IMG/VR virus record: IMGVR_UViG_3300022074_000081 | Coordinates: 1 to 47,460 of that record | Direction: 5' to 3' (one strand) | DNA length: 47,460 nt | Origin: a virus | In this document: in pieces, positions 33,189 through 41,452 of the stretch | Layout: each line of letters starts with the position of its first letter | Position numbering within the stretch: position 1 is the stretch's first letter | Made by a program: the position numbers and the translations under genes | Notes under the pieces: model-generated | What the model was told of the DNA's origin: nothing | The model's database searches: none | What the model saw: the letters and a program-made list of their open reading frames with translations, nothing else

Positions 33189-34826
33189 TTATTTTCTCCC
33201 TGCTGCTGAGAACTCAAAAACTATTCCTTGAATTGAATAGGGGTCGAACTGTCCAACTGTTACAAATGTAACCTGTGCTGCGAAACCTGATCCTTGAACA
33301 TTTGTTACCATGATCGGTTTATCATTTCCCCCATAGTTAATGTTAGCTCCTGCATAATTAATATTAGTACCTTTGTATCTAACTGGTGCTCCTTGAGACT
33401 CTTCTGAGTACGAACTAGGAACTGCTGTATTTGGGTCATCCCAATCATAAGTTACAGCTAGGTTCATTGTGAAAGGGCCTTCAGCTCTAACAAAAGTATT
33501 AATCTTTCTAAGTGTCTTTCTAACTTCAGTATCTCCGAAGTCAAAATAAGGAGTAGTATAAATTCCTACTATATCTGCCCCATTGAAAGTTTTACCATTT
33601 TCTTGTTTGTAAATCTTTCCATCGTAATCGCCATGTAAAACAATCTCATTTGTACCTACATAACCTGAAGTGCAGCATGAAGCTCTTATACCTATAAGCT
33701 CCCCAAACTCCCAACCTATTCTTTGATCTGATGTCCTCAAGCCACCGATAATTCCAAAACTATCTATGACTGCTGTATCATCATCTCCGACAAAGTATCT
33801 TAGTTGAGACTTAGATCTTATGACTAAGCCATTTAAAGTATCTAAATCAAAATCTTTAGATAGAGTACTTAATATTAATTGAATTGGTTTTGATATTGTT
33901 TCTAATTCAACATCTCCAATCCTTGATGTTCCTGCTACTGGTCTTAAACCATCCGGAGCTAAGAACACTAAGTCTCCACCTATTTCTAAAACTGAGTCTC
34001 TAGCTATACAACCTACATTGGCTGTTACTTGTCCTAGATTAAATCCAGAAGAAACATCAGCAGTTAATTTTTTAATTTCATTAGATCCGAATAAAAATAA
34101 ATCATCTCTAAAAGGTTTAAAATTAACTAAATCAAAACCTATCTGTGCTTGTCCTGAACCTGCTGCTGCTGTCCATGTAAAAGGATCTTGAGGTGCAGAG
34201 TAGGCTACTACTGACAACTTTGTTCTTTGAGAACCTAGAAATAAATGGTTTTCAAAGACTTCTACTACAGTCGGAGCATCTAAAGCCATCACACCACCTG
34301 GGGAACTTGTGCCACCAGAGTTGCTTACTTTTATCTCCTTCCAATTAGTTCCATCAAATACGACAGCATGATTAACGCCATCTACAAAAACTATATGGTT
34401 TCCTGATCCAAAGTTAAACTTAGTGTGTCTAATTTTAGATACAGTCAGGGTATTCTTTACAGTATTATGGGTAATACCTGTTGATTGTGCTACCCAACCT
34501 GCTCCAAAAACATACTTATAAAATTTGTAAGTATTAGCTCCTGTGTCTTTTCTTGCAGCAAGAATCATATCTTGTTGCGTTGTAGTATCTTTAAATAAAA
34601 ATACTCCTAAAACTTTACCTTCTGCTGATCCAACTCCTACTTCTCCATAATTGGTATCGTATTCGTCAAAACCTTCTATCCTTCTGTACCCACCATAATC
34701 AGATACTTCGTAATTAACTAGACGAGTTGCTACGCCTGGGTAATTTTCAGCAAGATCTAAGTGATTCTCGTTGCTGTTTAATCCCCCACTACATATTACT
34801 TTGTAGGATTGGACACGATCAGCCAT
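33189..34826 (-). CDS. Tail tubular protein B (nozzle, T7 gp12-like)
   Basis: 545 aa, shorter than T7 gp12 (794). It is beta-rich, with repeated blocks on the pattern 'hIVFVDG-x-NHAVVFDGTNW', 'RDDLFLFGSNEIKKL' and 'LVFLAPDGLRPVAG', which read like the beta-propeller of podovirus nozzle proteins. The N-terminus contains GLNSNENHLDLAENYPGVATRLVNYEVS, a stretch common to such proteins in marine podoviruses. Gene order adaptor, nozzle, fibre supports the call. It would form the distal tail tube and fibre attachment point. Confidence 0.78.
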   Translation of the reverse strand: MADRVQSYKVICSGGLNSNENHLDLAENYPGVATRLVNYEVSDYGGYRRIEGFDEYDTNYGEVGVGSAEGKVLGVFLFKDTTTQQDMILAARKDTGANTYKFYKYVFGAGWVAQSTGITHNTVKNTLTVSKIRHTKFNFGSGNHIVFVDGVNHAVVFDGTNWKEIKVSNSGGTSSPGGVMALDAPTVVEVFENHLFLGSQRTKLSVVAYSAPQDPFTWTAAAGSGQAQIGFDLVNFKPFRDDLFLFGSNEIKKLTADVSSGFNLGQVTANVGCIARDSVLEIGGDLVFLAPDGLRPVAGTSRIGDVELETISKPIQLILSTLSKDFDLDTLNGLVIRSKSQLRYFVGDDDTAVIDSFGIIGGLRTSDQRIGWEFGELIGIRASCCTSGYVGTNEIVLHGDYDGKIYKQENGKTFNGADIVGIYTTPYFDFGDTEVRKTLRKINTFVRAEGPFTMNLAVTYDWDDPNTAVPSSYSEESQGAPVRYKGTNINYAGANINYGGNDKPIMVTNVQGSGFAAQVTFVTVGQFDPYSIQGIVFEFSAAGRK

Positions 34827-35515
34827 TAGAATCTAACTCGTCTATCTCTCACACTTTCATACTTATTGATGTGAATGGACTGCATTTCTTTGATTCCTTG
34901 TTGGAATGAACCAGCAGAAATCTGAGCAGCTTCCATATTATCTTTAAATAAGTACATATAGAAAAGTGCACCATCAATAACTACAGCATCATGATTAGTT
35001 GGTATCCTTGAAGTGTCTGAATACAAATCAAGATCTGTATGTGTTAAATAATATCTAAACTTAACTGTGTAAGCCTTGTCTGGGCTAGGGCTAACGCCAT
35101 AACCATTACCATGAGAAGGGAATACAAAATCAGGTATGCTTGTTCCTGAAGTACCAGCACTATCATCCTGGTCTCGATAATCTCTATACCAGACATCTCT
35201 TTCTATAAATTGTAAAGATTTGTAGTCTGATCCAATACTATCGTCTTTTTGTATTTGAAAACTGTTCCATTCAGCCACTTTAAAAAAAGTAGGCCAAGTA
35301 TATTCTTCTTGACCAACAGCCATAACTTGAGTGTGTTCGGCTGAGTTAAAAGGCCATTCAAATTCTGCTTGATTAACTTTAGCTATCGAATCTCTTACTG
35401 AGTCTTTTGCTAAAGCCTGGACACCTGTTGCACTACTAAAGTCTGATGAAGTGAGTTCTACTTCATTTAAGCGTCTTAGTACTTTATTTGTAAGGTCTAT
35501 GAAAGTAGTTGCCAC
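34826..35515 (-). CDS. Tail tubular protein A (head-tail adaptor, T7 gp11-like)
   Basis: 229 aa, close to T7 gp11 (196). The N-terminal helix (FIDLTNKVLRRLNEVEL) and the end (GIKEMQSIHINKYESVRDRRVRF) are typical of adaptor proteins that ring the portal and link it to the nozzle. The stop overlaps the nozzle start by one base. It lies after the capsid gene and its terminator. Confidence 0.82.
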   Translation of the reverse strand: MATTFIDLTNKVLRRLNEVELTSSDFSSATGVQALAKDSVRDSIAKVNQAEFEWPFNSAEHTQVMAVGQEEYTWPTFFKVAEWNSFQIQKDDSIGSDYKSLQFIERDVWYRDYRDQDDSAGTSGTSIPDFVFPSHGNGYGVSPSPDKAYTVKFRYYLTHTDLDLYSDTSRIPTNHDAVVIDGALFYMYLFKDNMEAAQISAGSFQQGIKEMQSIHINKYESVRDRRVRF

Positions 35516-35543
35516 GATTAGGTTATCCGATAAATCTATATAT

Positions 35544-35576
35544 AAAAAATGGGTGTAGCCCCAAAAGTGGAGCTAC
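35544..35576 (-). terminator. Intrinsic terminator after the capsid gene
   Basis: Minus strand GTAGCTCCA (35576-35568), loop CTTT, TGGGGCTAC (35563-35555), one G-U pair, then ACCCA and six Ts (35549-35544). The short gap between stem and T-run may make it leaky, like T7 T-phi after gene 10, so capsid mRNA would exceed tail mRNA. Confidence 0.75.
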
Positions 35577-35592
35577 CCCAAAGTGCTACCTA

Positions 35593-36663
35593 TTAAGTGC
35601 TGTACTTGTTGTACTGAGCAGTAACAATAGCTTCTGGTCTAAGAATCTTACGACCATAGAGTTGAAGTCCTCTCACAATATCTGCGAAAGAAGCTGTATC
35701 TCTATAGCTTTCAGTTTTAGACAGTTGCTGTGCAGTCGCTACAGCAGAGTCATGTCCTGCGACAAGAACTCCGAAGTTAGTTTCTGAACCAGCAGTTGCT
35801 ACAGTTCCTGGGCCTGTACCTAAGTATGGAAGGTTGTTAGATTTATATACTCTAAACCCTCTAATCATACCTTGAGTAGCTTTACCATTCCTTAGAATGT
35901 CTCCAGCATCTTGACCACCAGCGAAATCGTTGCTGATAAATTTGCTGTTTTCATCCATTAGAATTTCCCAGAAAACCGGGTCGGCTACAAACCATCTACC
36001 ATCAGAAGGTACATCAGCAGCATCAAGCAATCTTGCCATTCTGTTAAGAATATCAAGAGGTGTTGCTACATTACCTGCTGCATTTACAGGGATAGATGTA
36101 AGACTAGAATCGCCACCAATATCAGAACCACCGAAATCAGTAATATCTAATTTGTTAGCTGCTAGAAGTTCATCATTACCTGCACCTGAGTTGGCTTTAG
36201 TACTTCCTGTTTCAAGAGCTGACCTTTCAGCGTATGAACCTGCACTACCTGTGAAACCAGACAAATGACCAAGAATTTCTGCATCGAAAGTATCTTTTAG
36301 TTTGTATGCTGCACGATCAGTAGCTAGATCCATGAAGTTAACATGAGAATGTTTCGCTTCAATGTCATCAACTTTGAACATAAAATAGTTAGCTTGGTTA
36401 ATAACCATACTAAAATCAGCATCAGCTAAGTTTTGGGCAGCTACTGCTGTTCCTCTTTCATAAGCTGTTACTGTGATTTCTGGTTCTTTGATAATTTTTA
36501 CACTATCACCGAAGTCAGAGATCTCACCGAAATAGTCGGTGTTACTAATGTCCTCAACAACGCTTAGTTTCCTAAATGTTTTTTGGACTTTTTGTGAGTA
36601 GATTACTGGACTAAAATTACCATTAGGTAAGTTAGCGTATCCACTAGCTTTTGCAAATGCCAT
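35593..36663 (-). CDS. Major capsid protein (HK97 fold)
   Basis: 356 aa, similar in size to T7 gp10A (345). The sequence MAFAKASGYANLPNGNFSP at the start, an E-loop-like region around SDFGDSVKIIKEPEITVTAY, the P-domain helix NFMDLATDRAAYKLKDTFD, and a C-terminal VARGLQLYGRKILRPEAIVT-like stretch fit podovirus capsid proteins. AAGGAG lies 7 nt before the ATG. It follows the scaffold gene and a 294-nt leader, and is followed by a terminator, an arrangement for high expression. Confidence 0.9.
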   Translation of the reverse strand: MAFAKASGYANLPNGNFSPVIYSQKVQKTFRKLSVVEDISNTDYFGEISDFGDSVKIIKEPEITVTAYERGTAVAAQNLADADFSMVINQANYFMFKVDDIEAKHSHVNFMDLATDRAAYKLKDTFDAEILGHLSGFTGSAGSYAERSALETGSTKANSGAGNDELLAANKLDITDFGGSDIGGDSSLTSIPVNAAGNVATPLDILNRMARLLDAADVPSDGRWFVADPVFWEILMDENSKFISNDFAGGQDAGDILRNGKATQGMIRGFRVYKSNNLPYLGTGPGTVATAGSETNFGVLVAGHDSAVATAQQLSKTESYRDTASFADIVRGLQLYGRKILRPEAIVTAQYNKYST

Positions 36664-36957
36664 ATCATTTCTCCTTTGAAATATAGCTAAAGCAAAGCAT
36701 TAGAGCTTTACTTATATACATATACAAAAAAATCCACGCAAAAGGGCTTAACTAACTTAGAGTAACACTTTAAAGGTCTAGTGGGTCTAAGGGTAAGGTT
36801 GTCTTATTCGTTGTTTTCTTGAAATAAAAGTACTTGAGGTAGGAACGAATCGGCTCGTTAGTACTTTGGGCGAACTGTACCGAAATACAATTCATTCCAC
36901 TTATATATAACAGAATATAAGTGAATTAGCAAGTGCTACTATTTAATTATACATTAA
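36664..36957 (-). promoter_or_regulatory. Structured 294-nt leader of the capsid gene
   Basis: The largest non-coding gap in the late arm. In transcript order it holds hairpin A 36923-36915/36906-36898 (CACTTATAT arms, 8-nt loop). Element B spans 36867-36827: an 8-bp outer helix AAAGTACT/AGTACTTT stacked directly on a 5-bp inner helix AACGA/TCGTT, with loop GCCGAT and a 9-nt one-sided bulge CCTACCTCA. A candidate promoter follows (36741-36713), then hairpin C 36710-36705/36693-36688 (TAAAGC/GCTTTA) just before the ribosome-binding site. A 41-codon open frame (36895-36770) overlaps B but lacks a ribosome-binding site. Possible roles are mRNA stabilisation, translational control of capsid, or processing; not tested. 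Confidence 0.6.
36713..36741 (-). promoter_or_regulatory. Candidate promoter for the capsid gene
   Basis: Minus strand TTGCGT (36741-36736), 17 nt, TATATA (36718-36713). The -35 matches only 3 of 6. A start near 36706 would place hairpin C at the 5' end of the capsid mRNA. Confidence 0.35.
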
Positions 36958-37749
36958 TTATCTAGCTGCACCTGATAAATCGTATTCAAATTTTCCTGTC
37001 TTCATGGCTTCCATAATTGCATCTTCATTAGCGTCATACTCTTGAGCAGACATTTTAGAAACCATACTTTCAGAAAAAGTTGCTTGAACTGAACCTTGAG
37101 GGGCTGTTCTAGTAGAACGACCTACAGATTGAGCAGCATCTTTTCTACTAGGTTTTTTACCTTTAGTTTTAAGAATACCCATGTCTGCTTTATACAGATC
37201 AATAGATCTTGCAGCCACTCTTGCATCAGTTGTGTTTTTATATAAAGAATCTTGAATAGATTGTGGTTGCGTAGCCACCCATTCGTGAAATCCTTTATCC
37301 ATGCGAATCTCATCAAAATCTGGATGAGCGTCTTTAAGTTCTTTTTCAGCTCTTTCCCTGACGATAGTATCTTCAAGATTTTTCAACCTTTCCATTTTTT
37401 GTTCGCCAATCTCAAGAACTTCAAGAGATCGTTTCTTCGCAATAGTATCAATAACTGCTGCTACATCCGGGTAGCGTTTTGACCAGCTATCAATTTCCTC
37501 TTCTGTCTTAGGAAACTTTATTTGGGCTTTAGTAGCATCTGCTAATTGTCCCTGAAGTTTAGCGAGTTCATCCTCGTATTTTTGTTTAACACCTTGAGAA
37601 TGTCTACGCAAATCTCCATAACGCTTTTTAAAAGTATCTTCTTCAGCATTAAGAGGGGCAGTATTTACTGCTTCTTCTTGTTGTTCCTGTTGAGGAACTT
37701 CATCTTCTTTATCGAGATCGGCTCGATAAGCACCTTGATATTTTGCCAT
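36958..37749 (-). CDS. Capsid assembly scaffolding protein
   Basis: 263 aa, acidic N-terminus, highly helical and charged throughout (FKKRYGDLRRHSQGVKQKYEDELAKLQ...), no cysteines. Position directly before the major capsid gene, composition and length (T7 gp9 is 307) identify a scaffold. The C-terminal part (MSAQEYDANEDAIMEAMKTG) is the usual end where scaffold binds capsid protein. AAGGAG precedes the ATG. Confidence 0.82.
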   Translation of the reverse strand: MAKYQGAYRADLDKEDEVPQQEQQEEAVNTAPLNAEEDTFKKRYGDLRRHSQGVKQKYEDELAKLQGQLADATKAQIKFPKTEEEIDSWSKRYPDVAAVIDTIAKKRSLEVLEIGEQKMERLKNLEDTIVRERAEKELKDAHPDFDEIRMDKGFHEWVATQPQSIQDSLYKNTTDARVAARSIDLYKADMGILKTKGKKPSRKDAAQSVGRSTRTAPQGSVQATFSESMVSKMSAQEYDANEDAIMEAMKTGKFEYDLSGAAR

Positions 37750-37782
37750 AATAATTTTACTCCTTATGGGGCTGTTAAGTAG

Positions 37783-37798
37783 CTCATATAAATATGAG
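37783..37798. repeat. 16-bp perfect palindrome upstream of the scaffold gene
   Basis: CTCATATAAATATGAG, 7-bp arms with a 2-nt centre, framed by direct GTTAAG copies (37774-37779 and 37800-37805). It lies in the 85-nt gap between the 77-aa and scaffold genes; no T-run follows. It may be an operator or an RNA processing hairpin. Confidence 0.55.
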
Positions 37799-37834
37799 GG
37801 TTAAGCAGGTAGCCATTCTGCAAAATTCTTATAA

Positions 37835-38068
37835 TTAATCTTGATCGGAAGAAAAGGTTTTACTTTTTTCTCTAGCCGAATCTATTTCTGTTTTATGCTT
37901 TTTATTTCCAAAGATTTTATCGTAATTATCTTTGTATTGTTGGGAATAGTATCCTGGGCGTGGAGAACTTCCCTTTCCCCCATGCCACTTTTTACTGACA
38001 TACTCTTTTCGTAGCTTTTCTCTAGCCACATTTTGACTATCAACAAACTCATGTCCTTGACGAGCCAT
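37835..38068 (-). CDS. Hypothetical small basic protein
   Basis: 77 aa, hydrophilic, rich in Lys, Ser and Gly (KKWHGGKGSSPRPGYYSQQY), probably little structure. It starts directly after the 337-aa gene stop and lies before the scaffold. Not recognised; a minor head component is possible. Confidence 0.65.
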   Translation of the reverse strand: MARQGHEFVDSQNVAREKLRKEYVSKKWHGGKGSSPRPGYYSQQYKDNYDKIFGNKKHKTEIDSAREKSKTFSSDQD

Positions 38069-39082
38069 CTATCTTCCCATTAAACCTTTAACAAATAGTT
38101 TTATAATAGAACTATCTCCAAGTTCCATCATATCTATATCGTCTTTTTCTGTTGGATAGGATTTAACTCCTTCAGAGTCTTCTTTAAGATCCATACCCTC
38201 TTCTTCAACAGAGACTTCAACTTCTTCTACATTACTAGAAGCCATTAACTCATCATGATTTTGTTTGGCGTATTCGTTAGCTTCTTTTTTAGTTTTAAAC
38301 TCTTTAACTTTGTTGCCATCATTATCATAAACACAATACATTCCTGTATCTTCATTTTTTTCAACATGATCGGTTGGATTCATTTCATAGTCTTCATCAT
38401 ATTCTTCTTCTGATTCTTCTTCATTTAAAGATACAATTTGACCTTCTGCCATCATAGACATAAGACCCATCTTTGCTTCCATACGCATATCTTCATACGC
38501 TTTTAGACCATGATACCTGACTACATCAGCAGGAATAACTAATTCGCCTTCAGATAAAGCAGCAGGAATATCATCACGAACATTCTCTGCATCTGAACCT
38601 GGTGGAATTTCATTTCCTGAAACCTCATCAATACCTACGATCATCTCTGGCATCATCATACCACCATGATACATTTCTTTTTTCATTTTTTTATTCATTG
38701 TCTCCCCACTCATAAGTCCTTCATTTGGTTCTGGACTATAAAATTGATTAAACCCAGAGTCTTGTGGGCCTTTATAATTCTGTGAAAAATTATCTGCTTC
38801 TACTATAGAATCAAATTCTATATACTCTCCTGTAGTACGAGCATGATTCTTAGCTTCTTCTAAAGATAATTTAGTAAGCTCTCCTTCTTCTGTTTCAATA
38901 ACTCTAGGAAATACTGCTGGTATTTTATCTTCTTCTCCTAAAAATTCAGCACTCATAAAATGAGTTTGTTTTTGTCCTTCTACTATTAAAGGCTCTGGAG
39001 CATTTTCTGGATTCAATATTCTTTGAACAAAGTTTTTAGTTCGATGTTCTTTTAGAATTTTATCTATTTGTTCTTGATCCAT
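38069..39082 (-). CDS. Probable minor virion protein between portal and scaffold
   Basis: 337 aa. The N-terminus contains FVQRILNPENAPEPLIVEG. The middle has GSDAENVRDDIPAALSEGE followed by LVIPADVVRYHGLKAYEDMR, a motif frequent in structural proteins of marine podoviruses. A later 40-residue block (GMYCVYDNDGNKVKEFKTKKEA) looks like a small beta-beta-alpha module. Long acidic segments separate these parts. Gene order suggests a head or packaging-related structural protein; exact role unknown. Confidence 0.7.
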   Translation of the reverse strand: MDQEQIDKILKEHRTKNFVQRILNPENAPEPLIVEGQKQTHFMSAEFLGEEDKIPAVFPRVIETEEGELTKLSLEEAKNHARTTGEYIEFDSIVEADNFSQNYKGPQDSGFNQFYSPEPNEGLMSGETMNKKMKKEMYHGGMMMPEMIVGIDEVSGNEIPPGSDAENVRDDIPAALSEGELVIPADVVRYHGLKAYEDMRMEAKMGLMSMMAEGQIVSLNEEESEEEYDEDYEMNPTDHVEKNEDTGMYCVYDNDGNKVKEFKTKKEANEYAKQNHDELMASSNVEEVEVSVEEEGMDLKEDSEGVKSYPTEKDDIDMMELGDSSIIKLFVKGLMGR

Positions 39083-39307
39083 TTACTTTTTCTTTTCAAG
39101 TTCTCCCCTAACTTCTGCTTTTAGGGTAAATATACGCTTTATCTCAGCTATAGCTCCTTGGAGTTCAGACATCTTTTGAGGGTTCTTTTCTGTCTCTAAA
39201 TGTTGTCTTAAAATCTCTAATCTTTGCTCGGCATATTGAATTAACCGAGGGTGCATCTCAGGATCATTTACGAGAGGTAGTATCTCTCTAGCCTGTTCTT
39301 TTATCAT
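39083..39307 (-). CDS. Hypothetical small helical protein
   Basis: 74 aa, almost entirely helical and charged (QYAEQRLEILRQHLETEKN). It sits between the portal and the 337-aa gene with gaps of 3 and 0 nt. A dimeric helical helper of head assembly is plausible but not shown. Confidence 0.65.
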   Translation of the reverse strand: MIKEQAREILPLVNDPEMHPRLIQYAEQRLEILRQHLETEKNPQKMSELQGAIAEIKRIFTLKAEVRGELEKKK

Positions 39308-39310
39308 CTA

Positions 39311-41446
39311 CTAACCCTGTGGTTCTTCTGGGGGTGGAGTGTTTGCTCCCCCACCTGCTCCTGTGAATCCAGGTGCTCCTGGTTCTGGTGCATTACCTGG
39401 GGCTATGTTTCCACCACCTGTCCCTGTTGGATCTTGTGGGCTTGGTGCACCACCACCTTCCGGTGGTTGAGGTGCTTGTTGAGGTGGTTGTGGCATCAAT
39501 GCAGCTAACTCAGCCATCATCTTAGCCTGTATTGCTGCTTCTCTAGGATCATTAAGAATCTTATCTTCATCTAAGTCCATTGAAGAAGCTAGTTCTCTTA
39601 GTATGTAATCATACTTAACAAATGGGGCCATCTGAGGATTAGCCGACATCTGCATAAACTGAATAAGTCTTTGAGATCTTATTTCATTTCTCATAAGACT
39701 TTCTGTGCCTTTAGCAACTACTTCTAAATCTCCGATTAGGTCTTTGTCAAAGTTAAATTGCATATTAAACGCAAACAAAGATTTACCTAGAGGAGCTAGT
39801 AAATAGTCATCTATGTTTCTTACTACTGCTTTAATATTTTGTGCAGCAGCTCCCATTAGCATAGACATTCCTGATGCAGTTCTACCTACACTCATTACTC
39901 CTGTCATACCATGTGCATAAGAAGGCATACCTGTTGATTCATCTGCTAGTTGCCTAGCTTTATCAAACATCTGTAAACATTCTTGCGTTACATTAGGGAA
40001 CTTAGTTCCGAAGATTGCTTGTCCTGGTGCTCCTGCTTGTCTACGAAATATTTTGCCAGGATATACCGATAAGTCCTGTCCAGGAACTAAATTCGTTTCG
40101 TCAACTTCTATAAGTAAGTTTGAAGATAGTGCAGCATTATCAACTGCCATTCTCATAAACCCATTCATAAGTAATTGGGTGTCATCCATGTTTTCAGCAA
40201 GACCAATACCAAAGAATGAATAAGGGTTTAACTCATAAGGTGTCGCATGATATGGTAATCTTGTTGGAGTAAATGGGTTAAGTACTAATCGTAGTACCTC
40301 TCCATTACATATCCACGCATTGACTTGAACCTCATCTTTATCTTCTAATTCTTCTGGGATGTCAAGATCTGCTAGTTCAGCAGTCTCAGCATCCATTGTA
40401 CCCCAATACTCTAAGACTTCATAACGATCTACTTCAAAAGTAGAGTTATTATCTTCTAGTTCATTTTCCCAATATTCTTTAATATAGTTAGCACCATTTT
40501 CAATAGCTAATTCTATACTCTCTTCTCTAAAGTAAGGTCTATTCTTTAGACCTCTAAGTTCTGATTTATTCATACGATGTCTTTCAATCGCAAATTCAGA
40601 ATCAGCCATACTTCTAGCATCATAATCTGGATAGAAATTCCAGATACTAACTGACTCTACCTTAGGTATAGTTTCAAAGATAGGATCGTACTCTCCATCT
40701 TCATTCCATCTAGGATATTCTTTATCAAAAGCAAAAGGCCCTTTAAGAACACCTGTACCAAATAAAGACATATCAAAAGCAACAGATCTTAAATGTTTAC
40801 TTGCATGAGATTCTTCTAGTTGGTCATGAATTTTCTTTTCCATACCCATTGCAGCTTTTTTAGCTGGTTCAAAAGTAAAAGATGTTGGCGTTACTCCAGC
40901 ACCTTCTTGTAATTCGTCTTCAATGCTTTTTAGTGCATCTTCGTAAGCACCTACTTCTTTAAGAATATCTTTTCTTTTAACAGTACCAGATTTCTTTCCG
41001 GTAATTTCTGCTATCTTAGCTTCTGTTGGTTCTTTAGGATCAAAATAAGCAGACTCTAAAACATTATTAGGAAATAGAGTTGAGTTAATACCTATAGGAA
41101 ATTTATTACCAGCAAATAAAACATCTATAATTTGTGCGTAGGCTGCTAATACTTTAGTCTTGGTAATTTTAATAAAAGCCCTAGACTTTTCTGTATCATT
41201 AAATTGAACATCGGTAGAATAAATACCACGATAGTTTCTGTAAGAGTTTAACCAACGCTCCTCGTCAGAATACCTACTGTCTTTTGATTTGGTAAATTTA
41301 CTTTCAATATAATCTACTAATCCTGAGTAAGAAAGATTTTGGTTCTCAACATCTCCACTTTCATCAAGAGATATTACTGAATCATTATCTTTCTTTGCAT
41401 CAAAAGATAAATTTTCATCATCGGTTGGTTTTTTTACTAATGCCAT
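39311..41446 (-). CDS. Portal (head-tail connector) protein
   Basis: 711 aa, longer than T7 gp8 (536) partly through a Pro/Gly-rich C-terminal tail of about 80 residues. Features seen in podovirus portals: an N-terminal helical wing (WLNSYRNYRGIY), SVSIWNFYPDYDARSMADSE, HATPYELNPYSFFGIGLAE, and MTGVMSVGRTASGMSMLMGAA (clip/stem). It forms the 12-mer at the packaging vertex and docks the terminase whose gene lies 6 nt upstream. Confidence 0.92.
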   Translation of the reverse strand: MALVKKPTDDENLSFDAKKDNDSVISLDESGDVENQNLSYSGLVDYIESKFTKSKDSRYSDEERWLNSYRNYRGIYSTDVQFNDTEKSRAFIKITKTKVLAAYAQIIDVLFAGNKFPIGINSTLFPNNVLESAYFDPKEPTEAKIAEITGKKSGTVKRKDILKEVGAYEDALKSIEDELQEGAGVTPTSFTFEPAKKAAMGMEKKIHDQLEESHASKHLRSVAFDMSLFGTGVLKGPFAFDKEYPRWNEDGEYDPIFETIPKVESVSIWNFYPDYDARSMADSEFAIERHRMNKSELRGLKNRPYFREESIELAIENGANYIKEYWENELEDNNSTFEVDRYEVLEYWGTMDAETAELADLDIPEELEDKDEVQVNAWICNGEVLRLVLNPFTPTRLPYHATPYELNPYSFFGIGLAENMDDTQLLMNGFMRMAVDNAALSSNLLIEVDETNLVPGQDLSVYPGKIFRRQAGAPGQAIFGTKFPNVTQECLQMFDKARQLADESTGMPSYAHGMTGVMSVGRTASGMSMLMGAAAQNIKAVVRNIDDYLLAPLGKSLFAFNMQFNFDKDLIGDLEVVAKGTESLMRNEIRSQRLIQFMQMSANPQMAPFVKYDYILRELASSMDLDEDKILNDPREAAIQAKMMAELAALMPQPPQQAPQPPEGGGAPSPQDPTGTGGGNIAPGNAPEPGAPGFTGAGGGANTPPPEEPQG

Positions 41447-41452
41447 AATTTT

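Noticed and set aside
36770-36895. Minus-strand 41-codon frame in the capsid leader
   Set aside because: No ribosome-binding site, codon choice unlike the neighbouring genes (GCC, CCG, TCG), and it overlaps the strong bulged helix; treated as non-coding, but left open for a coding test.
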